Of a stretch of DNA of 37,472 nucleotides, positions 1 to 7,284 are shown one piece after another. The stretch is from an uncultured Coriobacteriaceae bacterium (GTDB lineage Bacteria > Actinomycetota > Coriobacteriia > Coriobacteriales > Atopobiaceae): contig UWSJ01000005.1 of NCBI GenBank assembly GCA_900549525.1, forward strand, positions 1-37,472, in the 5' to 3' direction. The notes below the pieces were generated by a model that saw nothing but the letters and a program-made list of their open reading frames with translations, was not told the DNA's origin and made no database searches. The position numbers and the translations under genes are program-made. The number at the start of each line of letters is the position of its first letter. Position 1 is the first letter of the stretch.

Positions 1-1076
1 CCCTCGGGGTCGTAGGACGGGACGTCGGCCTCGACCGACTCGTCGTAGCCCCAGGAGCCCTTCGGCAGGGGCAGCGTGGCAACCTCGCCCTCGCCGTAGG
101 GGTAGATGCCCTTGACGATCTCGTCGCGGTTGACGGCCATGAGGATGGCCTTGCGGACGCGCTGGTCGGCGGTGGGGCCGTTGACCTGGTTCATGTAGCA
201 GTAGGAGAAGTTCAGGGCCTCCTTCTGGTCCAGCGTCAGGTTGTCATCGTTGGACACGGTCTGGAGCGCCTCGCCCGACACGTCGGTGGCGACGTCGGTC
301 TCGCCGGTGGAGAGGGCGTTGGCCGCCTGCGTCGGCTCGGTGACGACCTTGATGGTCACGCCGTCGAGCTTGGGCTTGTCGCCCCAGTAGCCGTCGTTGC
401 GCACGAGCTCGGACTGCTGGTCCTTGGTGAAGGCCTTGAGCGTGAACGGGCCGGTGCCCACGAGGTGGTCGCCGAAGGAGTCGCCCCAGCCCTCGGCCTC
501 CTCCTTGGGCACGATGACGTTGCCGGCGTCGGTGAGCGCCGTGAGGAACGAGGCGTTGGGCGACTTGAGCACGCAGTTGACCCGCGTGTCCGAGACGACG
601 TCGACGTGGTCGAGCATGTCGAGGCGGTTCATGGCCGACTGCGTGGCCGAGCGCTCGAGGGCGTACTTGACGTCGTCGGCCTTCATGGCGCGGCCCTCCT
701 GGTACTCGCCCTTCTGGAACTTGACGTCGTCGCGCAGGTCGAAGGTGTAGGTGAGGCCGTCGTCGGAGATGGCCCACTTGGTGGCGAGGCAGGGCACGAT
801 CTCGGACAGGTCCATCTTGTACTGGACGAGGGTGTCGCAGACGTTGTTGATGACCTGGGACTCGTACACGCCCGTGTACTTGATCGGGTCGAGGTACTTT
901 GGCGAGGCGGAGAGCGATACGTTGAGCGTGCCGCCCTCGGCGGAGCCGCCGGTCGAGCTGGAGGAGCCGCCGTCGGAGCTGCAGCCCACGAGGCTCAGGC
1001 CCGCCACGGCCGCGCTGAAGAGCGTGACGCCGCCGACGAACGTGCGCCTCGAGATGGTCTTGTCGATGAGACTCAT
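1..1076 (-). CDS. Oligopeptide ABC transporter substrate-binding lipoprotein (partial, C-terminus outside window)
   Basis: This is a family 5 (DppA/OppA-type) extracellular solute-binding protein that captures peptides outside the membrane for an ABC importer. About 358 residues are present; the family usually has 520-560, so the C-terminal third lies beyond the window edge. The N-terminus shows a twin-arginine motif (SRRTFVGG, Arg 10-11), a hydrophobic stretch and a lipobox LVGC with Cys32, followed by a Ser/Gly-rich linker. This indicates Tat export and lipid anchoring. The ATG at 1076 is preceded by AAGGAGG (plus-strand 1081-1087). Residues 1-80 differ from the upstream paralogue (1285-2928). 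From residue 81 on, the two are identical at the nucleotide level (1-837 equals 1820-2656). Transporter permease and ATPase genes are not in view and probably lie further downstream. Confidence 0.93.
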   Translation of the reverse strand, partial: MSLIDKTISRRTFVGGVTLFSAAVAGLSLVGCSSDGGSSSSTGGSAEGGTLNVSLSASPKYLDPIKYTGVYESQVINNVCDTLVQYKMDLSEIVPCLATKWAISDDGLTYTFDLRDDVKFQKGEYQEGRAMKADDVKYALERSATQSAMNRLDMLDHVDVVSDTRVNCVLKSPNASFLTALTDAGNVIVPKEEAEGWGDSFGDHLVGTGPFTLKAFTKDQQSELVRNDGYWGDKPKLDGVTIKVVTEPTQAANALSTGETDVATDVSGEALQTVSNDDNLTLDQKEALNFSYCYMNQVNGPTADQRVRKAILMAVNRDEIVKGIYPYGEGEVATLPLPKGSWGYDESVEADVPSYDPE

Positions 1077-1111
1077 GGCCCCTCCTTGAAAACCCGGGCT
1101 CGTGAAACCGC

Positions 1112-1145
1112 GTGCGGGGCCGCTCACGCTCGAGCGACTCCGCAC
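1112..1145 (-). promoter_or_regulatory. Leader hairpin upstream of the first binding-protein gene
   Basis: GTGCGG (1112-1117) pairs with CCGCAC (1140-1145), and CGCTC pairs with GAGCG inside it. This gives a two-step stem about 25 nt upstream of the ribosome binding site. It has no T-tract, so it reads as a leader or mRNA-stabilising hairpin rather than a clear terminator. The rest of 1146-1284 is AT-rich for this genome and probably holds the promoter, but no hexamer pair is convincing. Confidence 0.3.
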
Positions 1146-1284
1146 GGCATTACTCGTATGAAACTGTACCGTTTGAAACAAATTCCAAGGGTTGTACGAT
1201 CCCGGCCGTTATCGAACCGTAATAGTAAGTAAGAGGCATGACGGCACGCCTGGCGGCCTGCCCCAGTGCCCCGCGGGCGCTCCC

Positions 1285-2928
1285 CTACTTGGACTTCGAG
1301 ACATTGACCTCGGAGTTCACCAGGTAGACGAGGTTGTCGGCGCGCTGTTCGTAGCCCTGGACGGCCTTGGTGAGGCCCGTGTTCACGTACTCGGACGCAT
1401 ACACGAGCATCGGGTCATAGCTCACGATGGCCTTGAGCGCCTGCTTGTAGAAGTCGGCGCGCTGGGACTGGTCGGTGACCTCGAAGGCCTTGGTGAGCAG
1501 GTCGTCCACGTCGGGGTGCGAGAAGCCCGCGCCGTTGCCGAGAGCGCCCACCTCGGAAGTCGAGAACAGCTTGTTGAGGAAGAAGTAGGGGTCGGGGTAC
1601 CAGGTCCAGCTCATGCCGTACATGTCGGCCTTTCCCGACGCGGCGGCATCGGAGAAGGTGCCCCAGTCGCTCGCGTTGATGGAGAGGTCGATGTTGAGGT
1701 TCTCCTTGAGCGTCTGCTGCAGGATGGTGGCCATCTTCTGGCGCGCCTGCGTGTTGGAGATGTAGAGCGACAGCGACATGCCGTCGCCGTAGCCCGCCTC
1801 GGCGAGCAGCTTCTTGGCGCCCTCGGGGTCGTAGGACGGGACGTCGGCCTCGACCGACTCGTCGTAGCCCCAGGAGCCCTTCGGCAGGGGCAGCGTGGCA
1901 ACCTCGCCCTCGCCGTAGGGGTAGATGCCCTTGACGATCTCGTCGCGGTTGACGGCCATGAGGATGGCCTTGCGGACGCGCTGGTCGGCGGTGGGGCCGT
2001 TGACCTGGTTCATGTAGCAGTAGGAGAAGTTCAGGGCCTCCTTCTGGTCCAGCGTCAGGTTGTCATCGTTGGACACGGTCTGGAGCGCCTCGCCCGACAC
2101 GTCGGTGGCGACGTCGGTCTCGCCGGTGGAGAGGGCGTTGGCCGCCTGCGTCGGCTCGGTGACGACCTTGATGGTCACGCCGTCGAGCTTGGGCTTGTCG
2201 CCCCAGTAGCCGTCGTTGCGCACGAGCTCGGACTGCTGGTCCTTGGTGAAGGCCTTGAGCGTGAACGGGCCGGTGCCCACGAGGTGGTCGCCGAAGGAGT
2301 CGCCCCAGCCCTCGGCCTCCTCCTTGGGCACGATGACGTTGCCGGCGTCGGTGAGCGCCGTGAGGAACGAGGCGTTGGGCGACTTGAGCACGCAGTTGAC
2401 CCGCGTGTCCGAGACGACGTCGACGTGGTCGAGCATGTCGAGGCGGTTCATGGCCGACTGCGTGGCCGAGCGCTCGAGGGCGTACTTGACGTCGTCGGCC
2501 TTCATGGCGCGGCCCTCCTGGTACTCGCCCTTCTGGAACTTGACGTCGTCGCGCAGGTCGAAGGTGTAGGTGAGGCCGTCGTCGGAGATGGCCCACTTGG
2601 TGGCGAGGCAGGGCACGATCTCGGACAGGTCCATCTTGTACTGGACGAGGGTGTCGGCCACCGAGAGGATGATCTGGGACTCGTAGGAGCCCGTGTACTT
2701 GATCGGGTCGAGGTACTTGGGCGAGGAGGGCAGGCTCATCACGAGCGTGCCACCGTCGGCCGCCTCGCCGCTCGTGGCGGAGCCGTCCGAGGAGCCGCCG
2801 TCGGAGCTGCAGCCCACGATGCCGAGACCCGCGGCCGCAAGGCCGAGGATGCCGGCGCCGCGCAGGAACCCGCGACGGGAGAGGAGCCTCTCGGAGAGGC
2901 CAGTGCCGATATAACGCTCGTCTGCCAT
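1285..2928 (-). CDS. Oligopeptide ABC transporter substrate-binding lipoprotein
   Basis: This is a full-length (547 aa) family 5 solute-binding protein for peptides, exported by Tat and lipid-anchored. It has a twin-arginine motif LSRRGFLRG (Arg 18-19), a hydrophobic Ala/Gly/Leu segment, a lipobox GIVGC with Cys40, and a Ser/Gly linker. The mature domain has the usual features: a YLDPIKYTG-like start, GTGPF, and a DQRVRKAI segment in the family signature region. The start is the ATG at 2928, because AAGGAG lies at plus-strand 2936-2941; an upstream in-frame TTG at 2943 would place that Shine-Dalgarno inside the coding region. Residues 92 onward match the neighbouring paralogue exactly as far as the window shows. 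Two binding proteins in tandem suggest one transporter with two receptors, or a recent duplication. The C-terminal aminopeptidase neighbour pepC fits peptide use. Confidence 0.95.
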   Translation of the reverse strand: MADERYIGTGLSERLLSRRGFLRGAGILGLAAAGLGIVGCSSDGGSSDGSATSGEAADGGTLVMSLPSSPKYLDPIKYTGSYESQIILSVADTLVQYKMDLSEIVPCLATKWAISDDGLTYTFDLRDDVKFQKGEYQEGRAMKADDVKYALERSATQSAMNRLDMLDHVDVVSDTRVNCVLKSPNASFLTALTDAGNVIVPKEEAEGWGDSFGDHLVGTGPFTLKAFTKDQQSELVRNDGYWGDKPKLDGVTIKVVTEPTQAANALSTGETDVATDVSGEALQTVSNDDNLTLDQKEALNFSYCYMNQVNGPTADQRVRKAILMAVNRDEIVKGIYPYGEGEVATLPLPKGSWGYDESVEADVPSYDPEGAKKLLAEAGYGDGMSLSLYISNTQARQKMATILQQTLKENLNIDLSINASDWGTFSDAAASGKADMYGMSWTWYPDPYFFLNKLFSTSEVGALGNGAGFSHPDVDDLLTKAFEVTDQSQRADFYKQALKAIVSYDPMLVYASEYVNTGLTKAVQGYEQRADNLVYLVNSEVNVSKSK

Positions 2929-2949
2929 GTGAATCTCCTTCAAACGGCA

Positions 2950-2979
2950 CCCGCCGCCCCGGAAGCCCGGGACGGCGGG
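2950..2979 (-). promoter_or_regulatory. GC-rich leader hairpin between pepC and the binding-protein gene
   Basis: CCCGCCG (2950-2956) pairs with CGGCGGG (2973-2979), with three further inner pairs. The stem ends 8 nt upstream of the AAGGAG of the binding-protein gene. Only a short T run follows on the minus strand. It could terminate pepC transcription, or protect or attenuate the binding-protein mRNA. The AT-rich stretch 3040-3100 behind it, which includes the palindrome AATTTCGAAATT at 3051-3062 give or take one base, probably carries the promoter. Confidence 0.3.
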
Positions 2980-3114
2980 CAGCTTCGCTTCATGGCTCCG
3001 ATTATCGGCATCGGTCCTGAGGGGCAGGCCCGCGTCATCCGAACGGTAACAATTTCGAAATTATGGAAGTCTACAGTATGTTATTTGCTTTGGTGCATAG
3101 GCATAGCAGGTGCC

Positions 3115-4530
3115 CTAGCCGATGGCAAGCAGGTTGTCCCAGTAGCTCACCTCGGTCGTAGGCGCCTCGTCCCAGAGGTGCTGCACCTCCTCGGGCACGA
3201 AGCGGCGCTCCACAACCACGTCGCCGCCGTAGAGGCGGAACCAGTCTGCGTCGATCACGAGGTAGCCGTCAAAGCCGAAGTCGTCGCCCCAGCTGTTCTC
3301 GACGCGCCAGGCGCGCGGCTTGCCGTCCTCGCCCAGCTCCACACCCTGGAACACCATGCAGTGCGTCATGCCGCACTCGCGGTCGTCGATCATCTGTGCC
3401 TTGTCCTGCGACAGGTCGACGCCAAAGGTGCCGTCGAGGTCCATGCCGTCAAGCGCGAGCACGCCCGAGAAGTCCTCGTCCTTGCGCATGAGCAGCTGGT
3501 TCACGGCGCACATCACGAACACCGGCACGCCCGCCTTGAGCGAGGCCACGGCGCTGCCCTCGAGGTACTGCATGGGCATGTTGAGGAAGCGCAGGCGCTG
3601 GCCGCCTGCCACCGGGTCGAAGCAGCGAATGTTGAAGGCGTGCTCGTAGGGGCGCGTCTCGCCCGGGAAGTTCACAAGCTCAACGTAGTCGGCGAGGTCG
3701 AGGCGCACGTAGCGCTCCACGAACTCGCGCGGGGTGATGTGCGGGTCGCGCAGGATACGGGCAGGCGCGCCGCCGTTGGCCGACAGCACCGGCTCGACCT
3801 TGGCCTGGTCGACGTCGGCGTGCTCGCCCACCTCGATGGCCAGGTCGAAGGCCACAGGGGGCTCGCCCAGGCAGCAGCACAGGATCTTGTGGAACTCCGG
3901 CAGCATCTCCTGCTTGCGCGCGCGCAGCTCGTCAGCGGTGGCGCCCTTCGCGGCCATGTCGCGCAGGATGGTGGCGTCCTTGCGCAGCAGACGCGTGAGC
4001 AGCTTGTTCATCTGCGAGGTGTCCTTGTTGCAGGCCGTGTCGGGCATGAGGGCCTTGGGCACCGCGCCCCACTTCTTGAGCAGGTTGGCACAGAAGATAA
4101 ACTGGCCGCCATCCTCGAGCGGCGTGAGCATGAGCTGCGTGACCTGGCGATCGTTCCAGGGCAGGTGGGCCGTCTCGATGACGTACTCGAGACGCGAGTT
4201 GGCGCGCTCGAGCTTGTCGTAGAACTGCACGTAGTTCTGGGAGAACTCGAAGTCGTCCACGTCGAGGTTGGCGAGCACCCTGGAGCGCATGACGTTGAGC
4301 GTCGCGAACATCCAGCAGCGGCCGGAGTGGCGCTGGCCGGTGACGGTGGCGGCCGTCTTGAGGCTCACGCCGAAGGTGTCGTGATAGGTGCGTGCGCGGT
4401 TCCTGTCCACGCTCGCCTCCACCACGTTGAGCGCGCTCACGGCGTTGCGCGCCACGCGGTTCGCCCGATCGTCGGCGAAGTGCTCGGTCAGCTCGTTGAC
4501 CGTCCGGAAGTCCAGCTCCTCTAGCGACAT
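3115..4530 (-). CDS. pepC: Aminopeptidase C / bleomycin hydrolase family cysteine peptidase
   Basis: This is a C1B-family cytoplasmic cysteine aminopeptidase that trims N-terminal residues from imported peptides. The catalytic Cys is seen in SGRCWMFATLN (about residue 72), the His in GMTHCMVFQGV (about 390) and the Asn in VENSWGDDFG (about 412), in the order and spacing of the family. Length is 471 aa (family 440-480), with no signal peptide. Two in-frame ATGs exist, at 4536 and 4530. GAAAGGG sits directly against the first and 6 nt before the second, so 4530 is preferred. The gene precedes the two peptide-binding proteins on the same strand and is divergent from the DUF1177 gene, which supports a peptide-utilisation role. 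Confidence 0.94.
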   Translation of the reverse strand: MSLEELDFRTVNELTEHFADDRANRVARNAVSALNVVEASVDRNRARTYHDTFGVSLKTAATVTGQRHSGRCWMFATLNVMRSRVLANLDVDDFEFSQNYVQFYDKLERANSRLEYVIETAHLPWNDRQVTQLMLTPLEDGGQFIFCANLLKKWGAVPKALMPDTACNKDTSQMNKLLTRLLRKDATILRDMAAKGATADELRARKQEMLPEFHKILCCCLGEPPVAFDLAIEVGEHADVDQAKVEPVLSANGGAPARILRDPHITPREFVERYVRLDLADYVELVNFPGETRPYEHAFNIRCFDPVAGGQRLRFLNMPMQYLEGSAVASLKAGVPVFVMCAVNQLLMRKDEDFSGVLALDGMDLDGTFGVDLSQDKAQMIDDRECGMTHCMVFQGVELGEDGKPRAWRVENSWGDDFGFDGYLVIDADWFRLYGGDVVVERRFVPEEVQHLWDEAPTTEVSYWDNLLAIG

Positions 4531-4617
4531 GCGCATCCCTTTCGTCTTGGCTTGCCAACGCGCAGCAGCATAGCGCTATCATGACCGAGCGAAGTTACTC
4601 GACGAAAGGGAGACGCA

Positions 4618-5556
4618 ATGCTGCTGCGCCAGATGCTCGACGTGTACGACCTCATCGACAAGCCCCAGGCCTCGGGCCAGGAGGTGGCCGACCACCTGCG
4701 CAAGCACGGCGCCGGCGACGTGACCGTGGAGCGCATCTCGGGCGAGCGCGGCGGCACCGACTGCATCAAGGTCGTCATCCCCGGCAAGAATGGCAAGTCT
4801 TCCGGCGGCCCTGCTCCCACGCTCGGCATCGTGGGCCGTCTCGGCGGCCTTGGCGCCCGTCCCGAGATGATCGGCGCGGTCTCCGACGGCGACGGCGCGG
4901 TGGCGGCCCTCACGGCGGCGCTCAAGCTCGTCGAGATGCACGAGAACGGTGACGTGCTCGAGGGTGACGTCATCGTGGCCACGCACGTCTGCCCCGACGC
5001 CCCTACGCTGCCGCACGAGCCCGTGCCCTTCATGGACTCCCCCATCGACATGGAGACCATGAACCGCATGGAGGTCGACGCGCGCATGGACGCCATCGTC
5101 TCCATCGACACCACCAAGGGCAACCGCATCATCAACCTCAACGGCATCGCCATATCGCCGACGGTCATGCAGGGCTACATCCTGTCCGTCTCCAACGACC
5201 TCATGGACGTCATGACACGCGTCACGGGCAAGATGCCGGCGGTCTTCGCGCTGTCGCAGCAGGACATCACGCCCTACGGCAACGACCTCTACCACCTCAA
5301 CTCCATCCTGCAGCCCGCCACCGCCACGAGCGCTCCCGTCGTGGGTGTGGCCATTGCCACCGAGCAGATGGTCGCCGGCTGTGCCACGGGTGCCACGCAT
5401 GGCTCCGACGTTGAGGAGGCCGCCCGCTTCGCCGTGGAGGTCGCCAAGGCCTATGGCCCCGGTAGCTGCAAGTTCTTCGACGAGGAGCAGTTCTCGCACC
5501 TCAAGGCCCTCTACGGCGACATGGAGCGCTTCCAGGGCTTCGGCAAGGCCGAGTAA
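4618..5556 (+). CDS. DUF1177 family protein
   Basis: This is a 312-aa protein matching the DUF1177 family as I recall it (LGIVGRLGGLGARPEMIGAVSDGDGA and a C-terminal AGCATGATHGSDVEEAARFAVEVAKAYGPGSC region). The biochemical function is unknown. Aspartates and His residues (SDGDGA, THVCPDAPT, ATHGSD) are spread in a way compatible with a metal-dependent peptidase- or amidohydrolase-like fold, but that is inference. There is no signal peptide. The ATG at 4618 follows GAAAGGGAG at a good distance. The gene is divergent from pepC across an 87-bp gap and is followed by an AroM-family gene. From general knowledge, DUF1177 and AroM families often travel with peptide transporters. Confidence 0.8.
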   Translation: MLLRQMLDVYDLIDKPQASGQEVADHLRKHGAGDVTVERISGERGGTDCIKVVIPGKNGKSSGGPAPTLGIVGRLGGLGARPEMIGAVSDGDGAVAALTAALKLVEMHENGDVLEGDVIVATHVCPDAPTLPHEPVPFMDSPIDMETMNRMEVDARMDAIVSIDTTKGNRIINLNGIAISPTVMQGYILSVSNDLMDVMTRVTGKMPAVFALSQQDITPYGNDLYHLNSILQPATATSAPVVGVAIATEQMVAGCATGATHGSDVEEAARFAVEVAKAYGPGSCKFFDEEQFSHLKALYGDMERFQGFGKAE

Positions 5557-5610
5557 GGCGAGGCGGCCGGCGCGGATTGTGCGCCTGGTGGTAGATTGGT
5601 AGCGAAGCGT

Positions 5611-5642
5611 CGCCCGTCGGCCTCGGTCGGCGGGCGTTTTGT
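5611..5642 (+). terminator. Rho-independent terminator after the DUF1177 gene
   Basis: CGCCCG (5611-5616) pairs with CGGGCG (5631-5636). Inner pairs, including G-T wobbles, extend the stem to about 11 bp around a CTCG loop. TTTTGTT follows from 5637. It lies only about 12 nt before the aroM start region, so it may act as an attenuator that reduces readthrough into the downstream gene. Confidence 0.82.
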
Positions 5643-5654
5643 TGGGAGGATCGA

Positions 5655-6332
5655 ATGGTTCGGACGCGCATCGCGGGCATCACGGTGGGGCAGTCGCCCC
5701 GGACGGATATGACGTGCGACCTCGTCCCGCGACTGGCCGACTCGCTCGAGCTCGTGGAGTACGGCGCGCTCGACGACATGACGCTCGAGGAGGTGGAGCG
5801 CGAGCTGGCACCTGAGCCTGGCGAGGAGGTGCTCGTCTCTCGCATGCGCGACGGACGCCAGGCGACGTTCTCGGGTGCAAAGGTGATGCCGCTCGTGCAG
5901 CGTCGCATTGACGAGGCCGAGGCGGACGGGTGCCGAGCCGTGGTGGTGCTCTGCACCGGCGCCTTCCCGAAGCTGCGCCACAGCGTGCCGCTCGTGTTCC
6001 CGCAGCCGCTGTTTCACTCGGTCGCCCGCGCGCTTGCGGGCGACCGCCGCGTGGCCGTGATAGTGCCGGAGGAGGCGCAGGTTGAGCAGGCGCGGGCGTG
6101 GTGGGCGGCCAACGGCGTAGACGTGAACGTGACGCACGCGAGCCCCTACGCCGGCATCGACGGCGTCGTGGACGCCGCGCGAGAGCTCAAGGGCACCGAC
6201 GACGCCTTCCTCTGCCTCGACTGCATGGGCTACACCCTCGCCATGCGCGACGCCGTGCGACGCGAGAGCGGACTCGACGTGCTGCTCCCCCGCACCCTCG
6301 TCGCCAGCGTCGTCTCCGAGCTGCTGGGGTAG
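5655..6332 (+). CDS. AroM family protein
   Basis: This is a 225-aa AroM-family protein (named after E. coli AroM, function unresolved; structurally related to Asp/Glu racemase-like folds). Family-typical features are the opening IAGITVGQSPRTDM, the middle VVVLCTGAFP with its Cys, and the C-terminal DAFLCLDCMGY with a second pair of Cys and the PRTLVAS end. The two Cys-bearing motifs resemble the two catalytic cysteines of cofactor-independent racemases, which is inference. The start at 5655 has GGGAGG about 7 nt upstream. It follows the DUF1177 gene on the same strand across a terminator. Confidence 0.85.
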   Translation: MVRTRIAGITVGQSPRTDMTCDLVPRLADSLELVEYGALDDMTLEEVERELAPEPGEEVLVSRMRDGRQATFSGAKVMPLVQRRIDEAEADGCRAVVVLCTGAFPKLRHSVPLVFPQPLFHSVARALAGDRRVAVIVPEEAQVEQARAWWAANGVDVNVTHASPYAGIDGVVDAARELKGTDDAFLCLDCMGYTLAMRDAVRRESGLDVLLPRTLVASVVSELLG

Positions 6333-6376
6333 GCGTCGAGCCGGGCCCCGGGCGTCAGAGCTCGGCGGCGTCGGCC

Positions 6377-6615
6377 GACAGAACCCCGGTCTGTGCGGAG
6401 CCCGGCGGCGCGGGATGACAGAACCCCGGTCTGTGCTGAGCACGAACCAGGGTTTTGTCGGGCGCGGGCGGCAGGCTCCCGGACGCTCCCGGCATACCCG
6501 CAGGCAGACGCGCCGCGCGAGAAAAGCGGGCGGAACCAGCCCGCCAGCGAGCCCCGCACGAACCCGAGATCTGTCAGCGGCCGGCAGCCAGCTCCGCACG
6601 AACCCGAGAACTGTT
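6377..6615. repeat. Composite intergenic repeat, element A (five 25-nt units, inverted ends)
   Basis: The gap 6333-6729 contains five ungapped copies of a 25-nt unit that begins GACARA, has GGTTCGTGC-like bases at unit positions 12-20 and ends GAGC. Forward copies are 6377-6401 and 6417-6441; reverse copies are 6435-6459, 6551-6575 and 6591-6615. Tandem neighbours are 40 nt apart. Copies 2 and 3 overlap by 7 nt (GCTGAGC) and form a near-perfect 43-nt palindrome. The outermost units are inverted relative to each other, giving terminal inverted repeats over 239 nt. Element B at 35981-36218 has the same layout in reverse orientation. No protein is encoded convincingly. It may be a MITE-like mobile repeat or a structured RNA. 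Confidence 0.85.
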
Positions 6616-6658
6616 AGGCCACGCAGGCCCGCTGCCGCACAGCCCCGCCACAACCAAC

Positions 6659-6695
6659 GAGCCGCCCCGCCCGGACATCCCGGGTGGGGCGGCTC
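6659..6695 (-). terminator. Probable terminator of the EIIA gene
   Basis: A long inverted repeat starts GAGCCGCCCC (6659-6668) and ends GGGGCGGCTC (6686-6695), with CCCGG/CCGGG pairing inside. It lies about 35 nt downstream of the EIIA stop codon at 6730. On the minus strand it is followed by GTTGGTTG, a weak T-rich tail. Confidence 0.55.
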
Positions 6696-6729
6696 GCCGC
6701 AATCGACTGGTAGCGACGCGCTGCCGCGC

Positions 6730-7164
6730 CTACTCGTCCTCGTCCTCGTCATCGACGACGGAGGTGCCAAGCGCGCGCGTGGCCACGCCGGCCTGGCCGG
6801 ACTCGACGGCACCGGCCGTGAGCGAATCGAGCGTGGCGGTGCCGTCGGAGTTGCGCGTGAACAGCGTCTCGATGAGCATCGGCAGGTTGGTGCCGGTCAC
6901 GACGGAGACGTCGGGTACGGCCTGCGTGGCCATCATGGCCTGGTTGAAGGGCGTGCCGCCGAGAAGGTCGACGAACACGAGCACGCCGTCGGTCTCCTCG
7001 CGCAGCGCCTTGATCTCGGCGTGGAGCAGCTCGGGGTACTCCGAGGCCTTCTCGACGTCAAACGGGACGACGCGAAACGCCTCCTGCTGGCCGGCGACGA
7101 GCTCGAGGGCGCTGGCAAGACCGGGAGCGAACTCGCCGTGGCCCGTGAGAAGAAATCCGATCAT
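6730..7164 (-). CDS. PTS mannose-family EIIA domain protein
   Basis: This is the cytoplasmic phosphocarrier of a mannose-family (EII-Man) phosphotransferase system, passing phosphate from HPr to EIIB. It has 144 aa, which is the size of a stand-alone EIIA-Man domain. The phospho-accepting His is His9 in LLTGHGEFA, and DLLGGTPFN and GTNLPML are the usual downstream motifs. The C-terminal tail is acidic (DDEDEDE). ATG 7164 is preceded by AAAGGA. The likely partners are IIC-IID-IIB at 9379-11512, which lack their own EIIA. The gene is separated from them by the SIS and trigger-factor-like genes on the same strand. Confidence 0.93.
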   Translation of the reverse strand: MIGFLLTGHGEFAPGLASALELVAGQQEAFRVVPFDVEKASEYPELLHAEIKALREETDGVLVFVDLLGGTPFNQAMMATQAVPDVSVVTGTNLPMLIETLFTRNSDGTATLDSLTAGAVESGQAGVATRALGTSVVDDEDEDE

Positions 7165-7284
7165 CTTGCAATCCTTTCGTCCTTGGCCGCCCGAGGGCGA
7201 TCCAACCTCCTGTAAGCACCCCGTTGGAGCAGCGACTCCATCGAGGCGCGCAACGCCGCCGGTACGCCGACGGTGGCCGAAGCC

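Noticed and set aside
1192..4524. Long plus-strand open frame of 1110 codons across the binding-protein and pepC genes
   Set aside because: It is antisense to two clear genes, has no family-like motifs, and is rich in Val/Leu/Gly/His/Arg from reading GC-rich third positions backwards.
6377..6615. CRISPR array, because of 25-nt repeats at 40-nt spacing
   Set aside because: Only two units stand in tandem at a time, units occur in both orientations and overlap as palindromes, and there are no cas genes.
6415..7215. Plus-strand open frames through element A and the EIIA gene
   Set aside because: They read through the repeat and then antisense to the EIIA gene, with no ribosome site or family motif.
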